Part shown: positions 19,165 through 31,474 of the stretch, piece by piece | How the letters are laid out: each line of letters begins with the position of its first letter | Numbering within the stretch: the first letter of the stretch is position 1 | Origin: Achromobacter kerstersii | Lineage (GTDB): Bacteria > Pseudomonadota > Gammaproteobacteria > Burkholderiales > Burkholderiaceae_B | DNA length: 64,000 nucleotides | Assembly: GCF_902859595.1 (NCBI RefSeq) | Contig: NZ_CADIJQ010000003.1 | Span: 62,001 to 126,000, forward strand | Direction: 5' to 3' | Program-made: the position numbers and the translations under genes | Notes under the pieces: model-generated | The model's database searches: none | Seen by the model: the letters and a program-made list of their open reading frames with translations, nothing else | What the model was told of the DNA's origin: nothing

Positions 19165-19569
19165 TACAGGGTTCCGGCAAACAGGGCGCCCGGCGTAGGG
19201 ATACGGGCAGCAAACCGCTCATTTTAAGATGTAATGCGGTCTTCTCAGCGTGTTAGAATACCGGGTTACTGAAAACCTTTTAGAAGTCCCTGAATTCATT
19301 GAGGATTCCTTCAGAAATATGCGCCGAAAAGCTCACCTTTCTGTATTCTCAACAAGAATTGAGGGCGCATCCGATCGGTAGGCAGTGTCGAATCCCTGCC
19401 TTGGCCATGTGGTTCAGGACGGCCCGGAATGCGAACGGCATCGTTCAAGCAACCCGGACCGCCTGTGCGCCAACAGCGCGATGACACTTCTAGGTTGACA
19501 CCGACAAGTGCAGAGCCACGCCAGGCAATTCATTAGAAACCAGTCAGAAATCAGCTTTCGGAGTTCCTT
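19165..19569. other. Divergent intergenic region valS / ndk
   Basis: About 405 bases without a convincing gene. A TAGAAT lies at 19254 and a lone TTGACA at 19495, but neither has a partner hexamer at the right distance. GGCAG (19382) and CTGCC (19397) around GTCGAATCC look like a tRNA T-arm but nothing else of a tRNA is there. Confidence 0.45.
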
Positions 19570-19995
19570 ATGTCCATCCAACGCACCCTCTCGATCATCA
19601 AGCCCGACGCCGTCGCCAAGAACGTCATCGGCCAGATCGTCGGCCGTTTCGAGCAAGCCGGCCTGAAGGTCATCGCCGCCCGCCTGGCTCAACTGTCGCG
19701 CGCCGATGCCGAGCGTTTCTACGCCGTGCACTCGGAACGCCCCTTCTTCAAGGACCTGGTCGATTTCATGATCTCGGGCCCGGTCTTCGTGCAAGTGCTG
19801 GAAGGTGAAGAAGCCATCCTGAAGAACCGTGACCTGATGGGCGCCACGGACCCGAAGAAGGCTGCTCCCGGCACCATCCGCGCCGACTTCGCCGACAGCA
19901 TCGACGCCAACGCCGTGCACGGCTCGGACGCTCCGGAAACGGCTGCTGTCGAAATCGCTTTCTTCTTCCCCGAAATCAACATCCACAGCCGTTGA
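19570..19995 (+). CDS. ndk: Nucleoside-diphosphate kinase
   Basis: A 141-residue NDK that transfers the gamma phosphate between nucleoside triphosphates and diphosphates. It has the start [15 protein letters not shown], and the active-site His in [17 protein letters not shown] lies about eight bases before the ATG. It begins the long co-oriented run that continues through rlmN to hisC. Confidence 0.97.
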   Translation: MSIQRTLSIIKPDAVAKNVIGQIVGRFEQAGLKVIAARLAQLSRADAERFYAVHSERPFFKDLVDFMISGPVFVQVLEGEEAILKNRDLMGATDPKKAAPGTIRADFADSIDANAVHGSDAPETAAVEIAFFFPEINIHSR

Positions 19996-20039
19996 TTTTC
20001 GCGTAAGCACTGTTCTAGTTTTTTAGCGTTACCCAGGTC

Positions 20040-21194
20040 ATGGAATCCGTCGAACGAATCAATCTGCTGGGGCTGGATGGCTCCGCCCTGTCCGAACTTG
20101 TCGGGCAGTGGGGCGGCAAGCCTTTTCGCGCTCGCCAGCTGCAGCGCTGGATGCACCAGCGCGGCGCCGATTCGTTCGACGCCATGACCGACCTGGCTCG
20201 CGAATTCCGCAGCCAGCTCGCGTCGAATTGCCGCATCGAAGCCTTGCCCGTCAACATCGAGCAGCGCTCGACCGACGGCACGCGCAAGTGGCTGTTCGAT
20301 GTGGGGCAGGGCAATGCCATCGAAACCGTCTTCATTCCTGAAGACGATCGCGGCACCCTTTGTATTTCCAGCCAGGCCGGCTGTGTGGTGAATTGCCGCT
20401 TTTGCTCGACCGGGCATCAGGGCTTTAACCGCAATCTGAAAACCAGCGAAATCATCGGCCAGCTGTGGTGGGCCAAGCGCGTGCTGGAGGCCGACATCGG
20501 CACCGCCCGCCTGGAAAGCGCCAAAGCCACCGAAGATACGCGCGTCATCAGCAACGTGGTCATGATGGGCATGGGCGAGCCCTTGCTCAACTACGACCAG
20601 GTGTTGCCGGCGCTGCGCCTGATGCTGGACGACAACGCTTACGGCCTGTCGCGCCGCCGCGTTACGGTGTCCACGTCTGGCGTGGTTCCCATGATGGACC
20701 GCCTTTCGCAAGACTGTCCGGTGGCGCTGGCCGTGTCGCTGCATGCGCCCAACGATGCGCTGCGCGATGAGCTGGTGCCGCTGAACAAGAAGTACCCGCT
20801 GAAGGAGTTGCTGGCGGCCTGCGAACGTTATCTGGCGTTTGCCCCGCGCGACTTCATCACGTTTGAATATTGCATGCTGGATGGCATCAACGATACCGAC
20901 CAGCACGCCAAGGAACTGATCCAAATTGCACGCCAGCTGCGCTGCAAGCTCAATCTGATTCCGTTCAACCCCTTCCCTGAGTCGGGCCTGAAGCGTTCCA
21001 ACTCCGCGCGCGTAAAGGTGTTTGCGCAGCGCCTGATGGATGCCGGCATCATCACGACCGTGCGCAAGACCCGGGGCGACGATATCGATGCAGCTTGTGG
21101 TCAACTGGCCGGAGAAGTGCGCGACCGCACTCGGATTACCGAGCGCAATGCCGCACAGCGCCAGACCATACCAATTAAACAGGTGCATGCATGA
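20040..21194 (+). CDS. rlmN: Dual-specificity 23S rRNA A2503 / tRNA A37 C2-methyltransferase RlmN
   Basis: A 384-residue radical SAM enzyme. The cluster motif CVVNCRFC binds the 4Fe-4S centre; [13 protein letters not shown] and the [13 protein letters not shown] segment are family hallmarks, and a late Cys (near 347, AACGQLAGE) matches the catalytic cysteine. It makes m2A in 23S rRNA and in some tRNAs. Its stop overlaps the next start by ATGA. Confidence 0.96.
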   Translation: MESVERINLLGLDGSALSELVGQWGGKPFRARQLQRWMHQRGADSFDAMTDLAREFRSQLASNCRIEALPVNIEQRSTDGTRKWLFDVGQGNAIETVFIPEDDRGTLCISSQAGCVVNCRFCSTGHQGFNRNLKTSEIIGQLWWAKRVLEADIGTARLESAKATEDTRVISNVVMMGMGEPLLNYDQVLPALRLMLDDNAYGLSRRRVTVSTSGVVPMMDRLSQDCPVALAVSLHAPNDALRDELVPLNKKYPLKELLAACERYLAFAPRDFITFEYCMLDGINDTDQHAKELIQIARQLRCKLNLIPFNPFPESGLKRSNSARVKVFAQRLMDAGIITTVRKTRGDDIDAACGQLAGEVRDRTRITERNAAQRQTIPIKQVHA

Positions 21195-21685
21195 CGCAGG
21201 ATTTCGCTTCTGCAGTTTCTGAAACGCCCGCAAGCGCAGCGGGCAACGTCGGCTCGGCGCTACGCGCGCTGCGGCAGTCCAAGGGCTGGTCGCTAGACGA
21301 AGTATCCAGCCGCATCAAGTTCTCTACAAAGCAGATCGAAGCCCTGGAAAACGAAGCGTGGGCAGACTTGCCCACCGGCGTTTCCCTTCGCGGCCTGGTG
21401 CGCAACTACGCGCGCCTGCTGGGCGCGGATTCGCAAGCCATCGTCGATTCGCTCGACCCGAAAGCACGCGTCACCGGTCCGGTGAAGCTGAGCCCGGGCG
21501 CGCTGCATTCGGCCAATTCCATTCCTCAGTCCAGCGCCGATGACGACCGTTCGTCCTCGACCTCCTGGGGGTGGCTGATCGCCATCGTGCTGGTGCTGGC
21601 CGCCGGCGTGGCGTATGCCTTCTGGCAAGGCTGGTTGCCGCAGCAATGGCTGCCGTTCGACTGGCTGCCGAAGCCGACCAAGTAA
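21191..21685 (+). CDS. RodZ-like helix-turn-helix membrane protein
   Basis: A 164-residue bitopic protein with an N-terminal HTH_25 domain (about residues 21-90: [33 protein letters not shown], shown here only as its ends, to [12 protein letters not shown]), a short Ser-rich linker and one transmembrane helix (about 120-140, [19 protein letters not shown]). It is far shorter than E. coli RodZ (337 residues) and lacks the periplasmic domain. In gammaproteobacteria rodZ also lies between rlmN and ispG, which supports the assignment. Likely role: linking MreB to the membrane in cell-shape control, inferred from family. Confidence 0.8.
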   Translation: MTQDFASAVSETPASAAGNVGSALRALRQSKGWSLDEVSSRIKFSTKQIEALENEAWADLPTGVSLRGLVRNYARLLGADSQAIVDSLDPKARVTGPVKLSPGALHSANSIPQSSADDDRSSSTSWGWLIAIVLVLAAGVAYAFWQGWLPQQWLPFDWLPKPTK

Positions 21686-21698
21686 ACCGATTCCACCG

Positions 21699-22985
21699 AT
21701 GCAAGATTCCTCTCTGCCTTGCCAGGACGCGCCGCCTCCCGCCGTGGGGGCCGCTACGCGCCGCGCCACGCGCTCGGTGGCGGTCAAGTGGGGCGAACGT
21801 GTCGTGATGATCGGGGGCGATGCCCCCGTCGTCGTGCAGTCCATGACCAACACCGACACCGCGGACGCCATCGCTACCGCGATCCAGGTCAAAGAACTGG
21901 CGCTGGCCGGTTCCGAGCTGGTGCGGATCACGGTGAATACGCCCGAGGCGGCTCGTGAAGTGGTCGCCATCCGCGAACAGCTCGACCGCATGGGTGTGAA
22001 CGTGCCGCTGGTGGGCGACTTCCACTACAACGGCCACAAGCTGCTGACGCAGTTTCCCGAATGCGCGCAGGCGCTGTCCAAGTACCGGATCAACCCCGGC
22101 AACATGGGCGGCGGCAAGCGTCGCGATGACAACTTCGCGCAGATGATCGAAGTGGCTTGCCGCTACGACAAGCCCGTGCGCATCGGCGTGAACTGGGGCA
22201 GCCTGGACCACGAGTTGATGGCGCGCAAGATGGACGAAAACAGCCGCCGCGCGCAGCCTTGGGAAGCCCAGGCCGTGATGCGCGATGCGCTGGTGGTATC
22301 GGCCATCACCAATGCGCAGCGGGCCGAGGAACTCGGCTTGCGGCGCGACGCCATCATCCTGTCGTGCAAAGTCAGCCACGTGCAGGACCTGATCGCCGTC
22401 TACCTCGACTTGTCCGCCCGTTGCGACTACCCGCTGCATCTGGGCCTGACCGAAGCCGGCATGGGCAGCAAGGGCATCGTGGCGTCCACCGCTGCTCTAG
22501 CTGTGTTGTTGCAGCAGGGCATCGGCGACACCATTCGTATTTCGTTGACGCCGGAACCCGGTGGCGACCGCAGCCGGGAAGCGGTCGTGGCGCAAGAAAT
22601 CCTGCAGACCATGGGCCTGCGCGCATTCACCCCCATGGTGGTTGCGTGCCCCGGCTGTGGCCGCACCAGCAGCACGTTCTTCCAGGAACTGGCGGATAGC
22701 ATCCAGTCCTTCCTGCGTCGTCAGATGCCGGTCTGGAAGTCGCAGTATCCGGGCGTCGAAAGCATGAACGTCGCGGTCATGGGCTGTGTGGTCAATGGGC
22801 CGGGCGAAAGCCGCCATGCCGATATCGGAATCAGTCTGCCGGGAACGGGCGAAGTGCCCGCGGCGCCGGTATTCGTGGATGGCGAACGCACGGTGACGCT
22901 CAAAGGCGACCATATCGCCGAAGAGTTCCAGGCCATCGTCGAAGACTACGTGGCGCGCCGTTACGGCGTGCTCGCCTCTCATTAA
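21699..22985 (+). CDS. ispG: 4-hydroxy-3-methylbut-2-enyl diphosphate synthase (flavodoxin)
   Basis: A 428-residue IspG of the MEP isoprenoid pathway, converting MEcPP to HMBPP. The N-terminal TIM-barrel part has [13 protein letters not shown] and [11 protein letters not shown]; the C-terminal part has the cluster cysteines CPGCGRTS and GCVVNGPGE. It is longer than the E. coli enzyme (372) owing to an insert in the barrel common in betaproteobacteria. The ATG at 21699 is preferred; the longer open frame upstream overlaps the RodZ-like gene. Confidence 0.95.
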   Translation: MQDSSLPCQDAPPPAVGAATRRATRSVAVKWGERVVMIGGDAPVVVQSMTNTDTADAIATAIQVKELALAGSELVRITVNTPEAAREVVAIREQLDRMGVNVPLVGDFHYNGHKLLTQFPECAQALSKYRINPGNMGGGKRRDDNFAQMIEVACRYDKPVRIGVNWGSLDHELMARKMDENSRRAQPWEAQAVMRDALVVSAITNAQRAEELGLRRDAIILSCKVSHVQDLIAVYLDLSARCDYPLHLGLTEAGMGSKGIVASTAALAVLLQQGIGDTIRISLTPEPGGDRSREAVVAQEILQTMGLRAFTPMVVACPGCGRTSSTFFQELADSIQSFLRRQMPVWKSQYPGVESMNVAVMGCVVNGPGESRHADIGISLPGTGEVPAAPVFVDGERTVTLKGDHIAEEFQAIVEDYVARRYGVLASH

Positions 22986-23041
22986 AAGAAAGGGTGTAGC
23001 CGTGAAGCGCGCCGGCAGGCGCGTGATGCGGCATGATCAAG

Positions 23042-24328
23042 ATGACTCAAGCTTTCCAGAAAGTCGCCGCCATACGCGGCATGAATGACGTGTTGCCCGG
23101 GCCGAGCGCCCGCTGGGAACAATTCGAGGAAATCGTGCGCGGCTGGCTGCGCGGCTACGGCTATCGCAATGTGCGTACGCCTGTGCTTGAGCATACGCGC
23201 CTGTTCACGCGCGGCATCGGTGAAGTCACCGACATCGTTGAAAAAGAGATGTACACGTTCACCGATGCGCTGAATGGCGAGTCGCTGACGATGCGTCCTG
23301 AAATGACGGCCGGCATCGTGCGTGCGTCGATCGAGCACAACATGCTCTATGACCGCCCGCAGCGCGTGTATTCGATCGGCCCCGTGTTCCGCCACGAGCG
23401 CCCGCAGCGCGGCCGCTATCGCCAGTTCCATCAGATCGACGTGGAAGCCCTGGGCTTCACCGGCCCCGATGTCGACGCTGAGCTGATCGTCATGCTGGCC
23501 CGCCTGTGGAAGCTGCTGGACCTGAAGGACGTGCGTCTGGAATTGAATTCGCTGGGTCAGCCCGCCGAACGCGCCGCGCACCGCGCCGCGTTGATCGAGC
23601 ACCTGGAAAAACATCGCGACATCCTCGACGAAGATGGCCAGCGCCGCCTGTACACCAACCCGCTGCGCGTGCTGGACACGAAGAATCCCGCCATGCAGGA
23701 AATGGCCAACAGCGCGCCGCGCCTGTTCGATTTCCTGGGCGAGGAATCTCGTGCTCACTTTGATGGCGTGTGCCAGCGCCTGACCGAAGCCGGCATCGAA
23801 TACAGCTTGAACCCGCGCCTGGTGCGCGGTCTGGACTATTACAACCTGACCGTATTCGAGTGGGTGACCGATCGCCTCGGTTCCCAAGGCACCGTGTGCG
23901 GCGGCGGCCGCTATGACGGCCTGATCGAACTGCTGGGCGGCAAGCCCGCGCCGGCCGTCGGGTTCGCAATCGGCATGGAACGCCTGCTGGACCTTTGGGA
24001 ACAAAGCGTTGAGCTTGCGGCGCCCGCCGAGTGCGACGTTTACGTCGTGCACCAGGGTGAAGACGCACAGCGCCTGGCCGCCCGCGTTGGCGAAGACCTG
24101 CGCGATGCCGGCTTGTCGGTCATCGTGCATGCCGGTTCGGCGGGCTTCAAGTCCCAATTCAAGCGTGCCGACGCCAGCGGCGCTCGGGTTGCGGTTATTC
24201 TTGGCGCCGATGAAGTCGCGTCACAAACCGCCAGCGTCAAATATTTGCGTGCGGACGCCCAGGGCGACGCCGCGCAGCAGCAGGTTTCGTTGTCGGGCCT
24301 GGCTGCGGTACTGAACAACAAGGGTTAA
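23042..24328 (+). CDS. hisS: Histidine--tRNA ligase
   Basis: A 428-residue class II synthetase with [14 protein letters not shown] at the start, motif 2 ([23 protein letters not shown] split across residues ~110-132), the histidine loops LVRGLDYYN and GGRYDGL, and a C-terminal anticodon domain. Two in-frame ATGs, 23033 and 23042, are possible; neither has a clear ribosome site, and 23042 (MTQAFQKV) is chosen for family fit. It sits between ispG and yfgM as in other proteobacteria. Confidence 0.95.
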   Translation: MTQAFQKVAAIRGMNDVLPGPSARWEQFEEIVRGWLRGYGYRNVRTPVLEHTRLFTRGIGEVTDIVEKEMYTFTDALNGESLTMRPEMTAGIVRASIEHNMLYDRPQRVYSIGPVFRHERPQRGRYRQFHQIDVEALGFTGPDVDAELIVMLARLWKLLDLKDVRLELNSLGQPAERAAHRAALIEHLEKHRDILDEDGQRRLYTNPLRVLDTKNPAMQEMANSAPRLFDFLGEESRAHFDGVCQRLTEAGIEYSLNPRLVRGLDYYNLTVFEWVTDRLGSQGTVCGGGRYDGLIELLGGKPAPAVGFAIGMERLLDLWEQSVELAAPAECDVYVVHQGEDAQRLAARVGEDLRDAGLSVIVHAGSAGFKSQFKRADASGARVAVILGADEVASQTASVKYLRADAQGDAAQQQVSLSGLAAVLNNKG

Positions 24329-24331
24329 GGC

Positions 24332-24970
24332 ATGGCATACGATCTCGAAGAACAGGAAAAACTCGACGCTATCAAGGCGTGGTGGGCCCGTTACGGCACG
24401 CTTGTTGTGACGCTGTTTGCCGTGGTGGCGCTGGCCTGGGGCGGCTGGTGGGGCTGGAAGGCCTACGAATCGCACCGTGCCAATCAGGCCATGGGCTATT
24501 TTGAAGCGCTGGAAGATGCGGCCCGTCTGGGCGGCGCCGATTCGTCGGTGCGCATCAAGACCGCCGCCGCCACGCTGCGTGATCAATATCCGGCAACCGG
24601 CTACGCCGCCCGTGGCGCGCTGGTGGCAGCGCAAGCTCTGGCTGCCCAGAAGGACGAAGCCGGCGCCCGCGAACAGCTGGAATGGCTGGCCGGCCAAGGC
24701 AAGAACCCCGCCATGCAAGCCGTGGCGCGCCTGCGTCTGGCCGGCATGCTGCTGGATCAGAAGCAATATGATCCGGCGCTTGCACAACTGAACAACCCGC
24801 CGGCCGCTTTCGCCGCCTTGTTCGCTGACCGCCGCGGCGATATTCTCGCTGCGCAAGGCAAGCGCGACGAAGCGCGTGCGGCATGGCAAAGCGCCATTGA
24901 TGGCCTGGGTACGGCAAACCCGCTGACCCAGGTTGTGCAATTGAAATTGGATGCCCTGAGCGGAGCGTGA
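24332..24970 (+). CDS. yfgM: YfgM-type membrane-anchored TPR protein
   Basis: A 212-residue protein with a short cytoplasmic N terminus (YDLEEQEKLDAIKAWWARYG), one transmembrane helix (about 22-42) and a periplasmic TPR-like domain (AANQAMGYFEAL to the end). In E. coli YfgM is an ancillary SecYEG/PpiD partner involved in periplasmic chaperoning. It starts three bases after hisS and is followed by bamB, the conserved order. Confidence 0.88.
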   Translation: MAYDLEEQEKLDAIKAWWARYGTLVVTLFAVVALAWGGWWGWKAYESHRANQAMGYFEALEDAARLGGADSSVRIKTAAATLRDQYPATGYAARGALVAAQALAAQKDEAGAREQLEWLAGQGKNPAMQAVARLRLAGMLLDQKQYDPALAQLNNPPAAFAALFADRRGDILAAQGKRDEARAAWQSAIDGLGTANPLTQVVQLKLDALSGA

Positions 24971-24975
24971 CTGTA

Positions 24976-26133
24976 ATGCGTAAATTTGCACCTGGTCGTA
25001 CGTGGCGTGGCGCCGTTTGCCTGGCAAGCTTGCTTGCCTTGGGCGGATGCGGCCTGTTTTCCCATGATGACGGCCGTTACGATCCCGCTCCCCTGACCGA
25101 GTACAAGGCTGGCATGTCCGTGCGCCAGGTCTGGTCCGCATCGGTTGGCAGCGGTTCCGGCCTGGGTTTTGCACCCACCGTGCTGGGCAGTGCCGTCTAT
25201 GCCGCGACGCCGGATGGCTCGGTCGGCAAGTTTGATCTGCAAAGCGGCCGTCCCCTGTGGAAGGCCAAGACCGACGGCAAGCTGTCCGCCGGCGCCGGCA
25301 GCGACGGCACCACGACCGCCGTCGCATCGCCCGACGGCGACGTGATCGCCTTTGACGACAACGGCAAGGTGAAGTGGAAGGTTCGCGCTACCAGCGACGT
25401 CACGATCCCGCCGGTGGTGGGCTACGGCATCGTCGTGGTCCGCAGCGGCGACTACCGCATCCAGGCGTTTGACGCCAACAGCGGCGAGCGTGTCTGGAAC
25501 GTGCAGCGTCCCGGCCCCTCGCTCGCCCTGCGCAGCGTGTCGCAGATGGTGCTGGCCGAAGGGCTGGTCATCACCGGCCTGCCGGGCGGCAAGCTGATGG
25601 CGATTGCGTCCGACAGCGGCAACGTGCAATGGGAAGGCACCGTGGCGACCCCGCGCGGCGCCAGCGATCTCGAACGTCTGACGGACGTTGTCGGCGTGCC
25701 GCGCATTGCGGGTAACCTCCTTTGCGGGGTGGCCTACCAAGGGCGTATCGTCTGCTTTGACGTCACCGCTGGCGGCCGTCCCCTGTGGGCGAAAGACTTC
25801 TCCAGCGTCAGCGGTTTGACGCTGGACGATCGTTTCGCCTACTCGGCCGACCAGAACAGCGTCGTCAACGCGTTTGCACTGGATAATGGCGGCAATGTCT
25901 GGAAGCAGGCGGCGCTGAAGAACCGCCAGGTCACCGCACCGGCTATGCTCGGTGGTGCGCTTGCAGTCGGCGACCTGGAAGGCTATTTGCACTTCCTGTC
26001 GCGTAGTGATGGCAGCCTGATGGCGCGGCTGTCCGTGGGTGGAGGCGCCGTCGTTTCGCCGCCGCAAACCACCCCCCAAGGTGTGCTGGTCCAGACGGGC
26101 AATGGCAATCTCGTCATGATCGGCGCCAACTAA
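24976..26133 (+). CDS. bamB: Outer-membrane assembly lipoprotein BamB
   Basis: A 385-residue lipoprotein with signal peptide and lipobox LALGGC, followed by an eight-bladed beta-propeller of PQQ-like repeats (recurrent motifs such as [43 protein letters not shown]). It is the BamB subunit that assists BamA in folding outer-membrane proteins. ATG 24976 is preferred over an upstream GTG that overlaps the yfgM stop. Confidence 0.94.
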   Translation: MRKFAPGRTWRGAVCLASLLALGGCGLFSHDDGRYDPAPLTEYKAGMSVRQVWSASVGSGSGLGFAPTVLGSAVYAATPDGSVGKFDLQSGRPLWKAKTDGKLSAGAGSDGTTTAVASPDGDVIAFDDNGKVKWKVRATSDVTIPPVVGYGIVVVRSGDYRIQAFDANSGERVWNVQRPGPSLALRSVSQMVLAEGLVITGLPGGKLMAIASDSGNVQWEGTVATPRGASDLERLTDVVGVPRIAGNLLCGVAYQGRIVCFDVTAGGRPLWAKDFSSVSGLTLDDRFAYSADQNSVVNAFALDNGGNVWKQAALKNRQVTAPAMLGGALAVGDLEGYLHFLSRSDGSLMARLSVGGGAVVSPPQTTPQGVLVQTGNGNLVMIGAN

Positions 26134-26158
26134 AACCTATAGAACAAAGCCTTACACC

Positions 26159-27523
26159 GTGTCTTTCAAGCCTGTCGTTGCCCTGGTCGGTCGCCCCAAT
26201 GTGGGGAAGTCGACCCTTTTCAACCGCCTGACGCGATCGCGCGCCGCGTTGGTGGCCGATTTTTCCGGCCTGACCCGCGATCGCCATTACGGTGAGGGCA
26301 GGGTAGGCGATATCCCGTTCATCGCAATCGATACCGGCGGTTTCGAGCCGGTCGCGAAAGACGGCATCCTGCTCGAAATGGCCCGCCAAACGCGGCAGGC
26401 CATCGCCGAAGCCGATGTCGTGGTGTTCCTGGTGGACGCCCGCGCCGGCCTGAACGCGCATGACCACGAGATCGCCCAGTTGCTGCGCAAGTCTGGCCAG
26501 CAACGCGTGCTGCTGGCGGTGAACAAGGCAGAAGGCATGGGTCTTGGCCCCGCCATCTCCGAGTTCCACGAACTTGGTTTGGGTCAGCCCTATCCGATTT
26601 CGGCCGCGCACGGCGACGGTATTGTCGACCTGATCGAACTGGCCTTGAAAGATCTGGCCGAGCCGCCCGCCGAAGAAGAGCCGTTTGACGAAGATCACGC
26701 TGAAGGCGAACACGATCACCGCATCAAGCTGGCGATTGTGGGCCGCCCGAACGTCGGCAAGTCGACGCTCATCAACACGTTGATGGGCGAAGAGCGCGTG
26801 ATTGCGTTCGACTTGCCCGGCACGACGCGCGACGCCATCGAAATCGATTTCGACCGCGATGGCCGCCGCTACACGCTGATCGACACCGCCGGCCTGCGCA
26901 AGCGCGGCAAGGTGTTTGAAGCCGTCGAGAAATTCTCCGTCATCAAGACCTTGCAGGCCATCGAGGCCAGTAACGTTGTGCTGCTGATGCTGGACGCGCA
27001 CACCGAAATTTCCGAACAAGACGCCCACATCGCGGGCTTCGTGCTGGAAACGGGCCGTGCCGTGGTGGTCGCCATCAACAAATGGGACGGCCTGGACGGC
27101 GAAGCAAAGGAACGCATCGAACGCGAATTCCAGCGCAAGCTGCGCTTCCTGTCGTTCGCACGCATGCACACCATTTCGGCGTTGCGCGGGCAGGGCATCA
27201 AGCCGCTGTTGAAGTCGATCAATTCGGCGCACGCCGCGGCATTCGCCAAGCTGTCCACGCCGAAGCTGACGCGCGAACTGCAAGCCGCCATCGAGCAGCA
27301 GCAGCCGCCGCGCAAGGGCATTTTCCGTCCGAAGATGCGCTATGCGCACCAAGGCGGGCAAAATCCGCCGCTGGTCGTCATTCACGGCAACGCGCTGGAC
27401 GCCATCCCCGATTCGTATCGCCGTTATCTGGAAACGCGTTTCCGCAATGCGTTCGATCTGGCCGGCACGCCGTTGCGCATCGAATTCAAGTCTTCGCACA
27501 ACCCCTACGCGCAGGAAAGCTGA
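26159..27523 (+). CDS. der: Ribosome-biogenesis GTPase Der (EngA)
   Basis: A 454-residue GTPase with two tandem G domains: the first with [12 protein letters not shown] near residue 10, the second with the same P-loop ending TLIN near residue 199, each followed by its DTGG/DTAG and NKAE/NKWD motifs, then a C-terminal KH-like domain. It helps assemble the 50S subunit. The start is GTG 26159 (reading [14 protein letters not shown]); no ATG fits. Confidence 0.95.
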   Translation: MSFKPVVALVGRPNVGKSTLFNRLTRSRAALVADFSGLTRDRHYGEGRVGDIPFIAIDTGGFEPVAKDGILLEMARQTRQAIAEADVVVFLVDARAGLNAHDHEIAQLLRKSGQQRVLLAVNKAEGMGLGPAISEFHELGLGQPYPISAAHGDGIVDLIELALKDLAEPPAEEEPFDEDHAEGEHDHRIKLAIVGRPNVGKSTLINTLMGEERVIAFDLPGTTRDAIEIDFDRDGRRYTLIDTAGLRKRGKVFEAVEKFSVIKTLQAIEASNVVLLMLDAHTEISEQDAHIAGFVLETGRAVVVAINKWDGLDGEAKERIEREFQRKLRFLSFARMHTISALRGQGIKPLLKSINSAHAAAFAKLSTPKLTRELQAAIEQQQPPRKGIFRPKMRYAHQGGQNPPLVVIHGNALDAIPDSYRRYLETRFRNAFDLAGTPLRIEFKSSHNPYAQES

Positions 27524-27526
27524 TCC

Positions 27527-28600
27527 ATGAGCCGTTTCTGGAGTCCCGTGGTCGGGACGCTCAGTCCGTATGTGCCGGGCGAGCAGCCCAAGCTTCAGAA
27601 CCTGGTCAAGCTGAACACCAACGAGCATCCTTACGGGCCGTCGCCCAAGGTGCTCGATGCGATCCGTGCAGCTTGCGACGATACGCTCAAGCTGTATCCC
27701 GATCCCTCGTCAGACCGTCTGCGCCAAGCGATTGCGTCGACGGTTGGCGTTGAGCCGGGCCAGGTGTTTGTGGGCAACGGTTCGGACGAGGTGCTGGCGC
27801 ACGTCTTCCTGGCGTTGTTGAAGCACGATCGTCCGCTGCGTTTCCCTGACATCACGTACAGCTTCTATCCGGTCTACTGCGGCCTGTATGGCGTGCAGTA
27901 CGAAACGCTGCCGCTGACCGCAGATTTCCGCATCAACGTTGATGACTACCTGCCGGGCGCAAACGGCGCGGCGGGCGCCATCATCTTCCCGAATCCCAAT
28001 GCGCCCACCGGCCGCGCGCTGAGCTTGGCGGAAGTCGAGCGCATCGTCGCCGGCAACCCCGACGCCGTTGTCGTCGTGGACGAGGCCTATGTGGACTTCG
28101 GCGGCGAATCGGCGGTGGGCCTGGTCGCCCGTTACGACAATCTGCTGGTTGTGCAGACCTTGTCGAAGTCGCGCTCGCTGGCCGGGCTGCGCGTGGGTTT
28201 CGCGGTAGGCAGCGCTGAGCTCATTGATGGGCTCGAGCGGGTAAAGAACAGTTTCAACTCCTACCCCATTGATCGCCTGGCATCGGCCGGCGCAGTGGCG
28301 GCGCTGGAAGATACAGAGTACTTTGAGAAGACTCGCCAAGCCGTGATCGAAACCCGATCGCGGATGACGGCAGGCTTGGAGTCGTTGGGGTTTGAGGTGT
28401 TGCCGTCGGCTGCGAATTTCGTGTTCGCGCGGCACCCCTCCGAAGACGCTGCAGGTTTGGCCGCCGCCTTGCGCGAGCGCAGCATCATCGTGCGCCATTT
28501 CCGTCATGCGCGCATCGATCAGTTTCTCCGCATTACCGTGGGCACGGATGAGCAGGTTGACCTGCTGTTGAAGGGGCTCGCGGAGGTCCTGCAAGGGTAA
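27527..28600 (+). CDS. hisC: Histidinol-phosphate aminotransferase
   Basis: A 357-residue fold type I aminotransferase. It shows [36 protein letters not shown] and the PLP lysine in [16 protein letters not shown]. It catalyses the glutamate-dependent step from imidazole acetol phosphate in histidine biosynthesis. It starts three bases after der. The genome likely has another hisC elsewhere with the his operon; related aromatic aminotransferases share this fold, so substrate range could be broader. Confidence 0.9.
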   Translation: MSRFWSPVVGTLSPYVPGEQPKLQNLVKLNTNEHPYGPSPKVLDAIRAACDDTLKLYPDPSSDRLRQAIASTVGVEPGQVFVGNGSDEVLAHVFLALLKHDRPLRFPDITYSFYPVYCGLYGVQYETLPLTADFRINVDDYLPGANGAAGAIIFPNPNAPTGRALSLAEVERIVAGNPDAVVVVDEAYVDFGGESAVGLVARYDNLLVVQTLSKSRSLAGLRVGFAVGSAELIDGLERVKNSFNSYPIDRLASAGAVAALEDTEYFEKTRQAVIETRSRMTAGLESLGFEVLPSAANFVFARHPSEDAAGLAAALRERSIIVRHFRHARIDQFLRITVGTDEQVDLLLKGLAEVLQG

Positions 28601-28694
28601 GCTTCAGGGGCTTTTCAGCTTGAAATCTCTGGTGTCACTTTTGCTTCCGGGTCAAGTAGCACGGCCCGGGAAAACCCTGTAGAGTACGTGTTTC

Positions 28695-28725
28695 GGTGTG
28701 CTCCACCAGTACAAAAAAGCACACC
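28695..28725 (+). promoter_or_regulatory. hfq: Hairpin with A-rich loop in the hfq leader
   Basis: GGTGTGCT (28695-28702) and AGCACACC (28718-28725) form a perfect 8-base stem whose loop contains ACAAAAA. Between this and the ATG lies CAATAACAAACAAATGG. Such A-rich repeats match what the distal face of Hfq binds, so autoregulation of hfq mRNA is plausible. Confidence 0.5.
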
Positions 28726-28758
28726 ACCACTCAATAACAAACAAATGGAGCCTGGCCA

Positions 28759-28995
28759 ATGAGCAATAAAGGGCAAACTCTGCAAGATCCGTTCCTGAAC
28801 ACGCTGCGCAAGGATCATGTGCCCGTGTCGATTTACTTGGTGAACGGTATCAAGCTTCAAGGGCAAATCGAATCTTTTGATCAGTACGTCGTGCTGTTGC
28901 GCAACACGGTCACGCAAATGGTTTACAAGCACGCCATTTCCACCGTCGTTCCCGCCCGCGCCGTTAACTTTCAGGTGGAAGTCCCTGCTGAGTAA
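28759..28995 (+). CDS. hfq: RNA chaperone Hfq
   Basis: A 78-residue Sm-like protein: [28 protein letters not shown] (here broken into its parts by eye), then [10 protein letters not shown] and the second Sm motif [13 protein letters not shown]. It has only a short C-terminal tail ([10 protein letters not shown]). It forms hexamers that pair small RNAs with mRNAs. First of the hfq-hflX-hflK-hflC cluster, with its own leader. Confidence 0.97.
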   Translation: MSNKGQTLQDPFLNTLRKDHVPVSIYLVNGIKLQGQIESFDQYVVLLRNTVTQMVYKHAISTVVPARAVNFQVEVPAE

Positions 28996-29079
28996 TCTCG
29001 CTCCAGATGTACCTTTTATTGCCCGCCAGACGGTAAACGTCGGCGGGCATTTTCGCTTTGGCTCCAATATGGTGCATGT

Positions 29080-30186
<1,107 letters not shown>

Positions 30187-31474
30187 CCCCGGCTGGGGTC
30201 GTGGGAATAACAATGGCTCCGAGCCGCCGCCGAAGCGGCCTCAAGGCAATGGAGACGGCCCACCTGACCTGGACGAAGTCTGGCGCGATTTCAATAATCG
30301 CATCGGATCGCTGTTCGGTCGCAAGGGCGGTGGCGGTGGCAATAACCGCCCCAACAACCGTGGCGGCATGACGCCGCCTTCGCCGCGTGGCGCGCGCATC
30401 GGTCTGGGCGTCATCGCTCTGGTCGCGGCGGGTGTCTGGCTGGCAAGCGGCTTCTATATCGTGCAAGAAGGCCAGGTCGCGGTTGTGACCCAATTCGGCA
30501 AATACAAGAGCACGTCGCAAGCCGGTTTCCAGTGGCGCTTGCCGTACCCCATTCAAAGCCAGGAAATCGTGAACGTGTCGCAACTGCGCACGTTTGAAGT
30601 CGGTTTCCGTGGCGGTTCGCGCAACAAGGTGCTGCCCGAGTCGCTGATGCTCACGACGGACGAGAACATCGTCGATATGCAGTTCGTCGTTCAGTATCGT
30701 CTGCGTGCCGATGGCGCGCCGGACTACCTGTTCATGACGCGCGACCCGGACGAATCCGTCCGCCAAGCCTCTGAAACGGCAATGCGCGAAGTCGTGGGCA
30801 AGCAGTCGATGGACTTCGTGCTGTACGAAGGCCGTACGACGGTGGCCACCCAAGTGCAGGCGCTGATGCAGCAGATTCTGGACCGCTACCAAAGTGGCGT
30901 GCAGGTCAGCACCGTCGCCATCCAGAACGTGCAGCCGCCCGAACAGGTGCAAGCCGCGTTCGATGACGCCGTCAAGGCCGGTCAAGACCGCGAGCGCCAG
31001 ATCAACGAAGGCCAGGCTTACGCCAACCAGGTTGTGCCGCTGGCCAGTGGTCAGGCGTCCCGCATGACCGAACAAGCTGAAGGTTACAAGGCCAAGGTCG
31101 TGGGTGACGCGCAAGGTAATACGTCGCGCTTCACCAGCATCCTGGGCGAATACGAAAAGGCGCCGCAAGTCATGCGCCAGCGTATGTACCTGGAAAGCAT
31201 GCAGGACATCTTCACGCGCGCCAGCAAGGTCATGGTTGACACCAAGAGCAACAACAACATGTTGTACCTGCCCTTGGACAAGATCATGCATCTGGCCGCT
31301 CAAGACGCCAGCAAGTCCAATGTCGGCAACCCGGGTTCGCCTGCGTTGATCAGTCCGCCGGTTCAGCCGCCGTTGCGTGGCAATGCCGTTCCGGCGCCTC
31401 AGTCTTCCGGCAGCAGCAATAGCAACACGCTGCCTCGCGACCGTACGTCGCGCTAACCCGGAGGAGTCCTGATC

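Noticed and set aside
16192..19227. Open frame of over 1000 codons on the plus strand
   Set aside because: It is the antisense of valS; its composition (His, Gln, Val, Asp, Arg) is the typical shadow of a GC-rich gene and it has no family match by eye.
19375..19405. tRNA or tRNA fragment (T-arm-like GGCAG...GTCGAATCC...CTGCC)
   Set aside because: The loop is too long for a T-arm, and acceptor, D and anticodon arms are missing.
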